A stretch of 64,000 bases of DNA from Symbiodinium natans (lineage: Eukaryota; Sar; Dinophyceae; Suessiales; Symbiodiniaceae), in assembly GCA_905221605.1 (NCBI GenBank), contig CAJNDS010002388.1, forward strand, positions 312,001 to 376,000, given 5' to 3'. Positions 1 to 10,315 of the stretch are shown here, in pieces (the first letter of the stretch is position 1; each line of letters opens with the position of its first letter). Under the pieces are notes generated by a model. The model saw only the letters and a program-made list of their open reading frames with translations, did no database searches and had not been told where the DNA came from. A program made the translations under genes and the position numbers.

Positions 1-38
1 AGCTCCTGAATCTCTTCGAAAAACTGGTGCCGGTACAG
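1..38 (+). CDS. Possible exon fragment at window edge
   Basis: An open frame reading LLNLFEKLVPVQ runs from the window edge to about base 38. It is short and has no visible partner, so this is weak. Bases 39-333 hold non-coding sequence with one CCCTAAA tract at about 262-300. Confidence 0.25.
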
Positions 39-333
39 CCGACATGCATTCAAGTGTCGGGAGGTGTGGTTTAGCGTTGAGGGTTAAGGATGCCTTTGGT
101 GTGTGAGTCACTTAGCGAGTGTGCTGCACCGCTCCAACAGACCTTCGCAAGGCCCTGCTTGCAAACCGCTTTGCAGAAACCGGTTTAGGGTTGGCGGCTT
201 AGGAGTTTGGGGTCTGTTATTGCAGGGTGGCAGCGGAAAGCATGCTTCAGTGCCCCCCTAAAACCTAAACCCAAAACCCTAAACCCTAAACCCTAAACCC
301 CCCCTCTCCCCTCCACTCCCCACTTCCCGATAG

Positions 334-434
334 GAGTCGAAGGGAGGGGCTTCGAAGCCGAAGAACGACCTGAGGGGCCTGCTGGATCAGCTCGAGGATG
401 ATAGCTTGTTTGCCCCTTGGAAGGAAGGCTGCAG
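334..434 (+). CDS. Predicted exon before a telomere-repeat intron
   Basis: The acceptor is CCGATAG|GAG and the donor is TGCAG|GTTTAGGG. The exon reads ESKGGASKPKNDLRGLLDQL and continues EDDSLFAPWKEGC, ending with 2 bases of the next codon. It is a charged, probably soluble segment of unknown function. It joins in phase to the exon at 504 when the repeat tract 435-503 is removed. Confidence 0.78.
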
Positions 435-503
435 GTTTAGGGTTTAGGGTTTAGGGTTTAGGGTTTAGGGTTCAGGGTTTGGGGTTTGGGGTTTGGGGTT
501 TAG
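435..503 (+). repeat. Intron made only of telomere-type heptamers (69 nt)
   Basis: The sequence is a run of TTTAGGG with TTCAGGG and TTTGGGG variants. It begins GTTTAG and ends TTTAG, so it supplies its own GT donor and AG acceptor. Removing it joins the 2 leftover bases of exon 334-434 to G504 and keeps the frame open. Confidence 0.7.
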
Positions 504-572
504 GGTAGGCGGTTTTTTGAAGCTTTCAATTCGAGTTCGTCAGGACGAGAGGTTAACGAATTCAGCCGCAGG
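504..572 (+). CDS. Predicted exon after a telomere-repeat intron
   Basis: Continues the frame of exon 334-434: VGGFLKLSIRVRQDERLTNS, then AAG. The likely donor is GCAGG|GTCAGT at 573; without splicing the frame stops at a TGA shortly after. Product unknown. Confidence 0.65.
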
Positions 573-2150
573 GTCAGTTCCTTGAGATGCCATGACAGAT
601 CGCGGGGATCTGTCCCCTGAATGTCTTCAATCCAGAAAACCTTGAACACCGACCCACGAGCCGATAGCTCCTAACCTTCCCAACTTGTTCCGACCCATCG
701 TTGGCTCCTAAGCTAGGGGACCCTAAACCCTAAACCCTAAACCCCAAACCCTAAACCCCAAACCCTACAAGAATAGCCGTTCCGCTTGGAAAGTGCGATG
801 TATCTGTGCATCTCGACCTTTCGAAAGCGTGGATGTCACTGAAGTAGCTGAGCTCCAGGGGGTTGCGCTTGGAGAGCAAAAGGAAGGACCCAAAAAACCT
901 CTTCAAACCTAATTAAACCTTGAAGCCTAAACCCTAAACCCTAAACCCTAAACCCTGAACCCTGAACCCTGAACCCTGAACCCTGAACCCTGAACCCTGA
1001 ACCCTGAACCCTGAACCCTGAACCCTGAACCCTGAACTCCTACGTTGGGCATGGATGGCCTCACTGAGGAGGACGAGACTGTTCTTTGCTTGGCGATGCG
1101 CTCGACGCCTGCCGTCACAGCAAGGCCGGCGCATGTGTCCTTTTGTGATCCGCTTGCGTGCGTGCGTGCGAGCGTTTTTTTGTCTTTCGGTGTGTGTGTG
1201 TGTGTGTGTGTGTTTTTTTTTGTTTGTTTGTGTGTGTGTTCGAGGAGAAATTGGCATTCACTGAATGGCATCCTAGATTCAGGCATATGCAAAGTTCTGG
1301 CCATTACAAAGAAATCCGTCTCGGGGCTACGAAATTTCATGGGGCATACAGGGTGAGTTCTATATAGGCAGAAGGTGCACAGCTCTTTCATGTCAAACAT
1401 GATGTTTAAAAGGGCACTTGACTATGCACCATTGGATTCCGTCTGGGACTTTGATGGTCTCGTGCACCATGGGTTTAGGGGTTTAGGGGTTTAGGGGTTT
1501 AGGGTTTGTAGGGTTTAGGGTTTAGGGTTTAGGGTTTAGGGTTTAGGGATAGTTGCGGGCCAGTGGCCACGTAGGCTTCTCAAGTTGTCAAAGGCAGCAG
1601 CAAGGCCAATTCCAGTATCCTTCTTCAGCCCCAACCCTTGGTCCGCGGCTCTCGCACAAGAACCTTAAACCCTAAACCCTAAACCCTAAACCCTAAACCC
1701 TAAACCCTAAACCCTAAACCCTAAGCCCTAAACCCTAAACCCTAAACTGCCCGCCGGTGAGGGTCTGGGAACGGACAGTGACAGTGGCCCGGCACGGAGA
1801 GATGTCGCCTCGATTTGTGCGGCACGTGGTTTTTTTGTTGCTTCAGGTGCAGGGTTCTCAGAGCCCTAAACCCTAAACCCTAAACCCTAAACCCTAAACC
1901 CTAAACCCTAAACCCTAAACCCTAAACCCTAATTCATGTTAAACTTCGCGGAAGTGAGTCGATCAGCTTCTCCATTCAAAGGCTTGCTGGTTTTGCTGGA
2001 GGCTCGTATGGTGCGGTGCATGGCAGCATGTCGTGGAAGTGTCCTTGGGCTTGCCGGATTGAAAATAAGTAGGGTTAAGGTTTTAGGGCTCCCTAAACCC
2101 TAAACCCTGAACCTTAAACCCTAAACCCTAAACCCTAAAAACCCTAAAGC
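573..2150. other. Mostly intronic: repeat tracts and short unassigned islands
   Basis: Holds CCCTAAA tracts at about 720-770, 1663-1746, 1864-1930 and 2093-2140, a CCCTGAA array at 954-1035, and TTTAGGG at 1475-1550. Islands between them (for example 1043-1140, frame MDGLTEEDETVLCLAMRST, and 770-905) look exon-like, but I could not fix splice sites. A TG/T-rich stretch lies at 1190-1240. Confidence 0.5.
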
Positions 2151-2216
2151 ACGTTGAGGATGATGTATCTCCGAATCCAAAGCAAGCAGGGTGCTTCCTT
2201 TGAGCAGGAGCTCCAG
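2151..2216 (+). CDS. Possible exon
   Basis: Open frame TLRMMYLRIQSKQGASFEQE then LQ, in a GC-balanced island directly after a CCCTAAA tract. The 3' limit is uncertain. Bases 2217-2570 contain degenerate AACCCTAT-like sequence with no convincing coding frame. Confidence 0.4.
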
Positions 2217-2570
2217 ATACCGCCTCGACCCCGTCCACCCAACCCTACACCTGCACCTAGCTCAGACCCCCCAAGCCCAAAATCCCATAAAGCCCAGAAG
2301 CCCTATCAACCCCACAAGCCCTGTAAACCCTATTCACCCTATATACCCCATACCCCCTTATACCCTAAGCCAGCTCTTACAGGGCCCAAGGGCCTGCATG
2401 AATCCCACGTCTGCCAACCTGCCGAATCACTGAGGCGACGCAGAAGCTCCGTGTACCTTGGGGAATACTTGGTAGCCCAGTGGCATCCTTTTGCCTTCTT
2501 TGGGTTCAAGTTTCCCTTCTAGAGTATCCAGCCCCCAAAAACAGATACCCTTACTTTTTATGTTTTACAG

Positions 2571-2644
2571 CGCGCTGGATCTGAGCCTCCCGGGCATCGA
2601 TGCAAGGATTGGAGAATCCTGAAAGACCTAATGAACGCCTGCAG
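2571..2644 (+). CDS. Predicted exon with classical splice sites
   Basis: A pyrimidine-rich acceptor (ATGTTTTACAG|CGC) and a GTGAGT donor flank 74 bases reading RAGSEPPGHRCKDWRILKDL then MNAC plus 2 bases. The splice signals are unusually canonical for this window. Product unknown. Confidence 0.7.
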
Positions 2645-3492
2645 GTGAGTAGGATGGGACATTACAGAAATTCGGAAAGTTAGGTTTAAAGTGGGCACGA
2701 GGCTTCTGATGATTGGGGAGCAACCCGCGACACGAAATCGAATGCAAGCTGAATCCATGTGACCTTGCTACCCAGATCTCTATCATGGAAGAACCAAATA
2801 GGTTATGGGAGGAAGTTCTGCAGACAATTAAGAGCACGACGGGATGGAGCGCACCCTTACTATAATATAGTTACTGGGCTAGCAAGACTGATATTGGTGA
2901 GTGTATAATAGGGTTCCTTATAAATATTGGTGAGTGTAGATATTGGGTGTCCTTTTGGGGATACTATAGCAATACAAACCCTGTTTCCAATGAACCCTGA
3001 AAGGTTTCAGGATTTAGGGTTGGTTTTGGGTTTATGGTCCGTATTGCATCAGCAGGAATCATAGCAGCATAGGGGCCAAGATCCCATTTTAGGGTACTCT
3101 TGGTCCCCAACCAAGGCCGAGGAGGATGAGATCCACACACAAGCCGTCGCGGGCCCCTCAGGTTTCGGGACCTTGAGGGCTTGTTTGGGGCCAACAGTGA
3201 GGCCTAGGGCTAAATCGGGCCGAAGGTGGGTTCTCCTTCATGCATCCGCATCTTTTGGATTCGTTCGCTCGCCCTCCCCCGCCCTCGTGCAGCAGGTGCT
3301 GACGATCGAACGTGCAAGATACAATCCGTTTGTCGTCCATTCCAGCTTCGTGTTCCGTTGCACGACATGGCGCTGCACCCCTATGTTGCCTGCGTTAGGG
3401 GGATCTCTATAAAGTTCAGCCTGTTATGTATTTCTATTGCGGTGAAAAGACCCACACCCCGAGTCTAGACCCTCTAGATCCAACCCGCTCAG
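2645..3492. other. Intron-like sequence
   Basis: No TTTAGGG tract and no long frame with convincing splice sites. AT content is higher at 2860-2960, with short repeats of the word TATTGGTGAGTGTA. Confidence 0.4.
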
Positions 3493-3586
3493 GACAAGGC
3501 GATCGACACGTCGAATGCCACGCACGCCATGGTGATCCTGGATGGCATTCGCAAAGTTTGTTTCCGCATGTTCCTGTGTGGAGCCA
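3493..3586 (+). CDS. Predicted exon
   Basis: The acceptor is CGCTCAG|GAC. The frame reads DKAIDTSNATHAMVILDGIR then KVCFRMFLCGA. The downstream boundary (near GCACCC, a possible GC donor) is uncertain. Product unknown. Confidence 0.62.
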
Positions 3587-3663
3587 GCACCCCCTCCACC
3601 CCCAGCCCCCCCCCACCAACCACAACAGCTAAAAGTTGCGCCGGACGGCTGTCATCTGTTCAG

Positions 3664-3705
3664 CAGAGTATGTCCCGGATCCAGGATCTTCATGGACAAG
3701 ACGAG
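3664..3705 (+). CDS. Possible short exon
   Basis: The acceptor is CTGTTCAG|CAG and the donor is GACGAG|GTGCCT. Reads QSMSRIQDLHGQDE, in phase 0 at both ends. Short, so only moderate support. Confidence 0.42.
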
Positions 3706-5037
3706 GTGCCTTTGCCAGCGGACAGAACTCCTTGTTGAGCTTTATCGTCCATCGGAACGCCTGCCACATAAACCGAGAGACCTAGAGAATCCAAGAGACC
3801 CCAAGCCCTAATCCCCTAAGCCCCGGGTTTGGGGTTTAGGGTTTAGGGTTTAGGGTTTAGGGTTTAGGGTTTAGGGGTTGCAGGGCCTAAACTCCTTAAG
3901 CTCTAGCTCTTTGATGGGTCGGTTGTTTAGGGATTGGGGTTAGAGTTCAAGTTTTAGGGTTAGGGTTTAGGGTTTAGGGTTTAGGGTTTAGGGTTTAGGG
4001 TTTAGGGTTTAGGGTTTAGGGTCTAGGGTCTAGGGTCTAGGGTTTAGGGTTTAGGAGCCGCAGTCATCTTTCGTCCTTAGGCATGAGCACTACCGACATC
4101 TCATACTCTTCGACGCTCGGTCTGCAATTTAGTTTAGGGTTTAGGGTTTAGGTTTTAGGGTTTAGGGTTTAGGGTTTAGGGTTTAGGGTTTAGGGTTTAG
4201 GGTTTAGGGTTTAGGGTTTAGGGTTTAGGGTTTAGGGTTTAGGGTTTAGGGTTTAGGGTTTAGGGGTACCAAGACCATCCCCTCAAATTTCAGATTAGAA
4301 GCTACCCTAAGAACCCAAAGCCCTTCTTTGTAGGCTATTACTCTAAAGCCCCTGATAGGATTCTTAGGTAACCTACGATTTTTTTAAGTTTTGGGCTCTG
4401 AAGGTACCTAAAACACCCACATAGGCCCCTGCACATTAGACTGGACAAGCCCCCGCGCCACCCATTGGTCCCTAACAGGCCTCGGGCCATTGGAATCGAT
4501 ACTAGGACCCGGAGTAGGCCTTTATATTTCCTTTCTTTCGGGTTGGGGTTCCTTATAAACCCTAAACCTTAAGCCCTAAGCCCTAAACCCTAAGCCCTAA
4601 GCCCCAAGCCCTAAGCCCTAAGCCCTTTTTATTCATTGGTTCCGCCTGGGTCTAGTATATCTCCCTCTCAAGCTCTCCGAGAACTGCGCGGGTAGATCCC
4701 CATTCCTAGGTTGCCTTGTGGGATATTATCTTGTATTTGCCTTGTTTGGGTGTACTAGGGGCCCTATATGGAGATATTTTCAGTGGGTTTAAAGGCCAGC
4801 CCAGTTTCTAACTGGGAATCTGGAAGTGCCCTAAACCCTAAACCCTAAACCCTAAACCCTAAACCCTAAACCCTAAACCCTAAACCCTAACCCCAAACCC
4901 TTTCAGAAGTTTGGCTGCTCAGTCTTCGGTTTCGAGATGTTTCGCGGATGGTGGTCAAGGTGCCTGAAAGAAAAAACCCTAGACCCTAAACCCTAAACTC
5001 CTAAACCCTAAACCCTAAACCCTAAACCCTAAACTAG
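3706..5037. other. Repeat-rich intronic stretch
   Basis: Long TTTAGGG tracts at about 3826-3875, 3955-4050 (with TCTAGGG variants) and 4135-4262, and CCCTAAA/CCCTAAG tracts at 4557-4626, 4830-4880 and 4985-5030. The unique islands between them gave no frame I trust. Confidence 0.5.
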
Positions 5038-5120
5038 GCCTGGGCTCTGTGGTTTCGGGCTCGAGAGCTCGAGGCCTTCCCCAAAGCTCGGGCGCCTGAG
5101 GCTGCGGAAGACTTGCAGCC
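5038..5120 (+). CDS. Predicted exon
   Basis: Acceptor CTAAACTAG|GCC, in which the upstream CCCTAAA-type tract itself ends in a usable AG, and a canonical GTAAGT donor. Reads AWALWFRARELEAFPKARAP then EAAEDLQ plus 2 bases. Product unknown. Confidence 0.75.
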
Positions 5121-5692
5121 GTAAGTGGCCCTTCCGTAGTGTCTTAGGGTTTAGGGTTTAGGGTTTAGGGTACCCTCCTTGGCAATGAAATGAGCCCTAC
5201 ACCTCTGCCTTTTTATGCAAGCCCTATATTCAGTTGATACGGACAATGAAACCCCACTTCAGGGCGCTACCTCCTCAACCCTAAACGGCCCTGAACCCTT
5301 GCAAGTCCCTTAAGGCGTAGAGTTTTGCTTTTCTTGAAAGGATTGGGAGGCCATCTGTGGGGCGTTTTGCTACATGTTCGTGCGCCCTGGCAGGGAGTTG
5401 TGGAGAGGGGGTGGTGGTTTAGGGCCTCGGCTTGCAGGGCTTACGGGGCTTTATAGGGCTGCTGGGGGGGGGGGGGTTATAGCGTTTATAGGGCTTAGAG
5501 GGTTTCTGACCTGAATAGTTTGGAAGAGAGAGGGTTTAGGGCTTACTCTGGGAAGGGTACCCTAAACCCTAAACCCTAAACCCTAAACCCTAAACCCTAA
5601 ACCCTAAACCCTAAACCCTAAACCCTAAACCCTAAACCCTAAACCCTAAACCCGCCAGATTTCTGCCATGGGGCCTCTCCAGAGCTCAGCAG
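5121..5692. other. Intron with tracts in both orientations
   Basis: TTTAGGG at 5144-5171, a G homopolymer near 5465-5476, and a long CCCTAAA tract at about 5561-5653. No gene seen. Confidence 0.5.
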
Positions 5693-5770
5693 AATCCCAG
5701 GTCCCCGCTGTGCGGGACATCGGAGACCTTGAAGAGGCCAACCCTGCTCTATCTCTTGGCTTAAGCCCTG
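5693..5770 (+). CDS. Predicted exon
   Basis: The acceptor is CCTCTCCAG|AGC. Reads SSAESQVPAVRDIGDLEEAN then PALSLGL. The donor is not resolved. An acidic segment of unknown function. Confidence 0.6.
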
Positions 5771-6807
5771 CACCCCCAAACCCTAAACCCTAAACCCTAA
5801 ACCCTAAACCCCAAACCGCAAACCCTAAACCCTAAACCCTAAACCCTAAACCCTAAACCAACCGCTGAGCTTCGCAAACCAAGATAGACCACCGGACCCT
5901 GGTTCCACCGGACCGTGGGCACCCAAACCCGACAAGTAGGATGCTTCACTTCTTTGAGTCAATAGGCTGTCAACTTCGGCTTCGGCATGCTTCGGCCCAT
6001 TCCTTGACTTTAAGGTTTAGGGTTTGGGGTTTGGGGTTTGGGGTTTGGGGTTTGGGGTTTGGGGTTTGGGGTTTTTCGTTTAGGTTTAGGCTGAGAAGTC
6101 ACCTGCTGGCTTGTATGCCTCTGCATGTTCCTTAAGGACCAAAATGAACACTACCCCCCAAACCCTAAACCCTAATCCCTAACCCGTGGAAAGGTTTATG
6201 GTTCATATGCCCGAACAAGTATTGCCACTATGGCATATGATCCCAAGTTTAGTGTTCCTTTGGTCCCCAAGGCAAAGCGCTTGGCTGCTGGGTAGTTGCT
6301 TGCGGGTGGCGTCTGAATCTGGTGAACGAGGGGCTTGAGGTCTAGGGTTTAGGGTTCAGGGTTCAGGGTTGAGGGTTGAGGGTTTAGGGTGGGTGGTGCG
6401 ATGGCTGGATCATGCAATCCGTGGCGGGCACCCAATGAACCCTAGAATTGGGTTCAAGGTACACTGTACTACTGGAATCCTTACTAGGGTACACGAACCG
6501 TGAACCTCTTAGAGTATGTGAACCAGAAACCTTTCAAAGTTTCTTGCTTGAATTCAGTAAACCTATTGGAGAATATAAACCATAAACCTTTTAGGGTTCC
6601 TTTGGTCCTTCTGCCATCCACCTCCAAGCCACATCTCGTGGATGCGCGGAGACCGGCCGCGCACCCCGAAGCGAAGACCTCTCCTTCAAGCTTGCCCTAA
6701 ACCCTCAACCCTAAACCCTATAAACCCTAAAAGCCCTTAAACCCTAAAACCCTAAACCCTAAAAACCCTCAACCCTACAAACCCCTATAAAGCCCTAAAC
6801 TCTGAAG
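5771..6807. other. Intronic repeats; one weak exon candidate
   Basis: CCCTAAA tracts at 5778-5858, a TTTGGGG array at 6012-6075, and a degenerate AACCCTAAA cluster at 6695-6800. Bases 6625-6697 hold an open frame (PPSKPHLVDARRPAAHPEAK), which is plausible but unbounded. Two copies of a GGTTCCTTTGGTCC terminal element lie near 6180-6270 and 6435-6620. Confidence 0.45.
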
Positions 6808-6890
6808 GATTTGCGACTTCCTGCTCTACCTCGACTCGGAGGCGCCACATCGGCCCCTAGCTAAAAAAGGCGCTGAAGCCGGAAGGAAGG
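6808..6890 (+). CDS. Predicted exon (3-exon gene end, part 1)
   Basis: Acceptor CTGAAG|GAT, donor AAGG|GTTTAGGG. Reads ICDFLLYLDSEAPHRPLAKK then GAEAGRK plus 1 base; both other frames are stopped. It joins in phase to exon 6979-7089. Confidence 0.78.
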
Positions 6891-6978
6891 GTTTAGGGTT
6901 TAGGGTTTAGAGTTTAGGGTTTAGGGTTTAGGGTTTAGGGAAGCCTTTCTGCTGAATGTGTTCTCACGATCTCAACAG
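6891..6978 (+). repeat. Intron whose 5' half is a TTTAGGG tract
   Basis: Starts GTTTAGGG right at the exon border, has about 50 bases of heptamers, and then ordinary sequence ending TCTCAACAG. Exons on both sides are in phase (1+2 bases). Confidence 0.65.
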
Positions 6979-7089
6979 GCCTAGAAGTCACCCAAAACAT
7001 CGCTTGGAGTCGATTAATGACCAACTTGAAGACTTGCTTCCACCCTTTTGCCGCCTGCACTTACAGCATTCCTTCCTTCTCCATTTGTA
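6979..7089 (+). CDS. Predicted exon (3-exon gene end, part 2)
   Basis: Reads LEVTQNIAWSRLMTNLKTCF then HPFAACTYSIPSFSIC plus 1 base. The donor that keeps the frame is TGTA|GATTTAG, a GA-type donor; a GT choice two bases earlier would create a stop codon. Dinoflagellate introns are known to use GA donors. Confidence 0.75.
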
Positions 7090-7177
7090 GATTTAGGGTT
7101 TAGGGTTTAGGGTTTAGGGTTTAGGGGTTAGGGAGATTTCCTCTCCAACCAAGCTTTGGTTTTTTTTGAAAGCCCAG

Positions 7178-7320
7178 GAGACGCCAGCCTAAAGCCCTCA
7201 ACCCTCAACATTAGCCACCAGGCCTCCACGAAAGTGGAGCTCGATGTGGATACGGCCGAGGAGATGAGGCAGATGAACGCCAAGCTCCAACAGGCCGGGC
7301 TCCGGGTGCTTGAGCCCTAA
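7178..7320 (+). CDS. Predicted terminal exon ending TAA
   Basis: The acceptor is AAGCCCAG|GAG. It continues in phase from 7089 and reads DASLKPSTLNISHQASTKVE, then LDVDTAEEMRQMNAKLQQAG and LRVLEP, with TAA at 7318-7320. The C-terminus is helical and charged. The stop lies 5 bases before a terminal-inverted-repeat element, so an earlier donor (CGG|GTGCTT) is also possible. Confidence 0.65.
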
Positions 7321-7325
7321 ACGCA

Positions 7326-7440
7326 TGGTAGCCCAGTGGTCTTTACCCTTATTATTATTATTGCTATTATCATTGTGGTTTCCCTTATAAAATAGCCAAC
7401 CCAACAAGGGTGCCCTTGTCATAACATTACTGGGCTACCA
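7326..7440. mobile_element. Short inverted-repeat element, copy without telomere tract
   Basis: Ends TGGTAGCCCAGT and ACTGGGCTACCA are perfect inverted repeats. The interior shares CCTTATAAAATA and CCAACCCAA with the element at 56439-56621. That other copy has a TTTAGGG tract just after the left end; this one does not. Target duplication is not clear here. Confidence 0.8.
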
Positions 7441-9072
7441 AGAACACCTTCAACCCTGAACCCTGACTTAGGCTGCTTAGGTCTTCCAGTGGTCAAAAAC
7501 TCGTCCCCACAAACCACACTTGCGGGGGGGGGTCGGCTCTAAAGGCTTTAGGGTTCAAGGGCTAGGGTTTAGGGTTTAGGGTTTAGGGTTTAGGGTTTAG
7601 GGTTTATAGGGTTTAGGGTTTAGGGTTTAGGGTCTAGGTTTGTCGAAGGCACTTTCTAGAGGCAAGGGCCTTGGGGATAGCAGTCACCTCAAAGAGGGTC
7701 CTATAAGGGTAAGCCTCCCCATATGACAGAACCTAGCTGAAGGGCCATTTTTGGAAAAGGCCTTTCAGCAAGGATCGCTTACTACAAGGACACAAGGAAT
7801 ACCGTTTAGGGTTTAGGATTTAGGGTTTAGGGTTTAGGGTTTAGGGTTTAGGATTTGGGGCTCAGGGTTTAGGGACCCTAGCCTCCAAGTCAAGACAGAA
7901 GCCGCCTTCCGCAGACGGCGGTCGCAATGGTCGAGTATCTCACCGACCACGTGCAGGATCTCAACCCTAAACCCTAAACCCTAAACCCTAAACACTAAAC
8001 ACTAAACCCTAATCTGTTGCATTTTTCTTATGACCCCCCAAATTGCGTAGAGGGGCCTCAGGCTTCTTGAGTTCGTGGATTGCGGGACGTGTGTACGACT
8101 TTAACCCTCAAGCCCCCTGCAACTTGAGATAATTGACAAGTCACATCAGAAACTCTGCGCGACTCCCCGAAGCTTTCCCGGACCTGAACCCTGGCCTGAG
8201 TATTAAGGGACTAGAGGACCCTCAGAAGGGATCTCAGGGGATATTTAGGGGGGAGGCTACTTAGCTATATAGGGACTATAGAAGGTATATATATATATAT
8301 ATATATGCATATAGGGGTGATAGATGGGGTTATATAGGGGAATAAGATTAAGGGTCCATCCTTCTACCCTTTTAAGAACATGTTCAGTAGACCCTAAACT
8401 GATTTGGGGCCCTCGGTTTCCTTGGAGACCTTCAAACGAAGCAGCGTCCTCCGTTGTTTCGCTGTGCCTTTTTTCACCGCCTATCCCCTGCAGACCCATG
8501 AAGCGCCATATTCACCCCGCAACCTTGCAGACGAACTGAACCCTAAGATTGCGATCTAATACCCTGGCGCTACGATGATCCCTGTGAAGAAAAATGGACA
8601 ACATAGGCCCTGTGACGCAGCATGTAGTCCTCAAGGATCTCGTCAAACTAGCTGTGGCTAGCGACAAGAGTCCTCGATAGGGACCACCCAAACAGACTTG
8701 GGGGAACAGGGCTTAGGGTTTAGGGGTTTAGGGTTTAGGGGTTTAGGGGTTTAGGGGTTTAGGGGTTTAGGGGTTTAGGGGTTTAGGGGTTTAGGGGTTT
8801 AGGGGTTTAGGGGTTTAGGGGTTTAGGGGTTTAGGGGGTTTAGGGGTTTAGGGCTCAGGGCCTAGGGTTTTAGGGATCCTCCCCCCTCAAAGACACTCGA
8901 AGCTGCTCTCCACACGAGCCTCGGACTCTTACTCAGCTCCAAACACCCCAGGTCTTGCAATTTGTTTAGGGTTTAGGGTTTAGGGTTTAGGGTTTAGGGT
9001 TTAGGGTGTACGGTTTAGGGTTTAGGGCTTAGGGTTTGTTTGCTTCCTCTGCTGGGCCTTTTGGTTCCCAAG
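7441..9072. other. Intronic repeats
   Basis: TTTAGGG tracts at 7565-7632 and 7804-7875, CCCTAAA at 7962-8010, an (AT)n run at 8287-8306, and TTTAGGG again at 8966-9037. A weak exon candidate lies at 8892-8964. I see no bounded gene. Confidence 0.45.
8709..8860 (+). repeat. Octamer array TTTAGGGG
   Basis: About 18 copies of an 8-base TTTAGGGG variant in register. The array is internally uniform but differs from the usual heptamer, which points to local amplification of one variant. Confidence 0.9.
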
Positions 9073-9168
9073 CATTGCTCAGGAGGAGCTGTGGTATAGC
9101 GATGAGGGCATCAACATCTTGCAAGACCTCCAGTTTCCCGCCTGTACATGGAGAGGAAAAGAGCCCGC
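9073..9168 (+). CDS. Possible exon
   Basis: Frame IAQEELWYSDEGINILQDLQ then FPACTWRGKE, in a GC-rich island after the acceptor-like TTCCCAAG. The donor is unresolved; the frame stops at TAA near 9172. Confidence 0.5.
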
Positions 9169-9226
9169 ATAACTGCTGCAGGCCCAAACCTTAGGCCCCG
9201 AAAGTTGTGCAAGCCTTAGCCGCTTC

Positions 9227-9337
9227 CCCAGAGGGTCCGTTTGTACTACGATTGTGGAATTACGTACCCCAAAACCCTATGTAGAAGGGTTTTGGGGTAC
9301 CTAATGCCATAATGGTACTACAAATGGACCCTCTGGG
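9227..9337. mobile_element. Near-palindromic inverted-repeat element with TTC duplication
   Basis: Arms of about 50 bases start CCCAGAGGGTCC and end GGACCCTCTGGG, meeting at CCCCAAAACCCT / AGGGTTTTGGGG. TTC flanks both sides (9224-9226 and 9338-9340). Looks like a fold-back or MITE-type non-autonomous element. Confidence 0.75.
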
Positions 9338-9344
9338 TTCTTCT

Positions 9345-10315
9345 TTGAGGTATGCAGATGCCCGTCTGTTTTTCGCTCGGCCGCGCCTGCAGCGGATTCT
9401 GAGCGTGCGCTGGCTTGCAAGTCTGTCGGTGTCACTACGAGCCCTGCACACCCACAGCCTAACCTGCAGTCACTGGGAGTTTGATGTGTGTGATGTGTGG
9501 GACCCAAAACCCTGAACCCTAAACCCTAAACCCTAAACCCTAAACCCTAAACCCTAAACCCTAAACCCTACACCCTAAACCCTAACCCCTGAAGCTTAGA
9601 GAAGTGGAGCTGAAGGCTCTGGGATGCTTCAGGGCTTAGAGAAGGCTTTGGAGCAAGGAGCCGGTAGGCCGATTAGAGCCTCCGAGTCATGGAGCATGAG
9701 GGCGCCATGAAAGGGTTTAGGGTTTAGGGTTTAGGGTTTAGGGTTTAGGGTTTAGGGTTTAGGGTTTAGGGTTTAGGGTTTAGGGTTTAGGGGCTGTCAC
9801 CCTTTTGGCAACCCAACGTTCAAGGATCTAGTTTGTGGTTTCGGGTTTAGGGATTAGGCTTTAGGGTTTAGGGTTTAGTTTATTCCCTTTGACTGTTGTT
9901 CTCACCGTGAACCAATGTTGCTGGAAGGACATGTGGCACCCACATTATGACCACAATGCTGGAGAGTATGTGTGGTACCTGCTGAAGCCCCTGTGCCTGC
10001 AAGTGTTTTTTATTCTCGCCTTCTGCTTACGGGATCTCGGGGTCAGGCTGTATAATTTATCAGGCTTTAGTTTCATCATCTTTGCGGGTGTCAACGCGAT
10101 GATACTTAAGGTCCGATGCATTTTTGACCAATGCAAGAGATTGAGCCAAGCTGATCGACAGAGGCTTTTGCTGTTTTGCAGCCTTCCAACGTTTGGGTGA
10201 ACGGGCACTGGGGCTCCCCAACACTTGACTATTATTTGCTTAAAAAACCAAAAGAATAAAAACATGATATTCGCTCTACTACCCGTAGTAAGGATTTTTT
10301 TGGTTCCGGGGTTCT
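9345..10315. other. Intronic stretch with one long weak frame
   Basis: CCCTAAA tract 9517-9585, TTTAGGG tract 9715-9793. A plus-strand frame at 9889-10200 (WHPHYDHNAGEYVWYLLKPL) contains hydrophobic runs, but its base composition and lack of splice sites leave it doubtful. Confidence 0.35.

Noticed and set aside
934-1400. Minus-strand frames of GSGFRVQ-type repeats and THTHTH runs
   Set aside because: They translate the CCCTGAA array and a TG microsatellite; not genes.
8709-8860. CRISPR-like array
   Set aside because: Repeats are directly adjacent 8-mers without spacers.
9889-10265. Membrane protein gene on either strand
   Set aside because: Open frames exist on both strands, but there are no splice sites, and a transposon lies directly downstream. 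Left as a weak possibility only.
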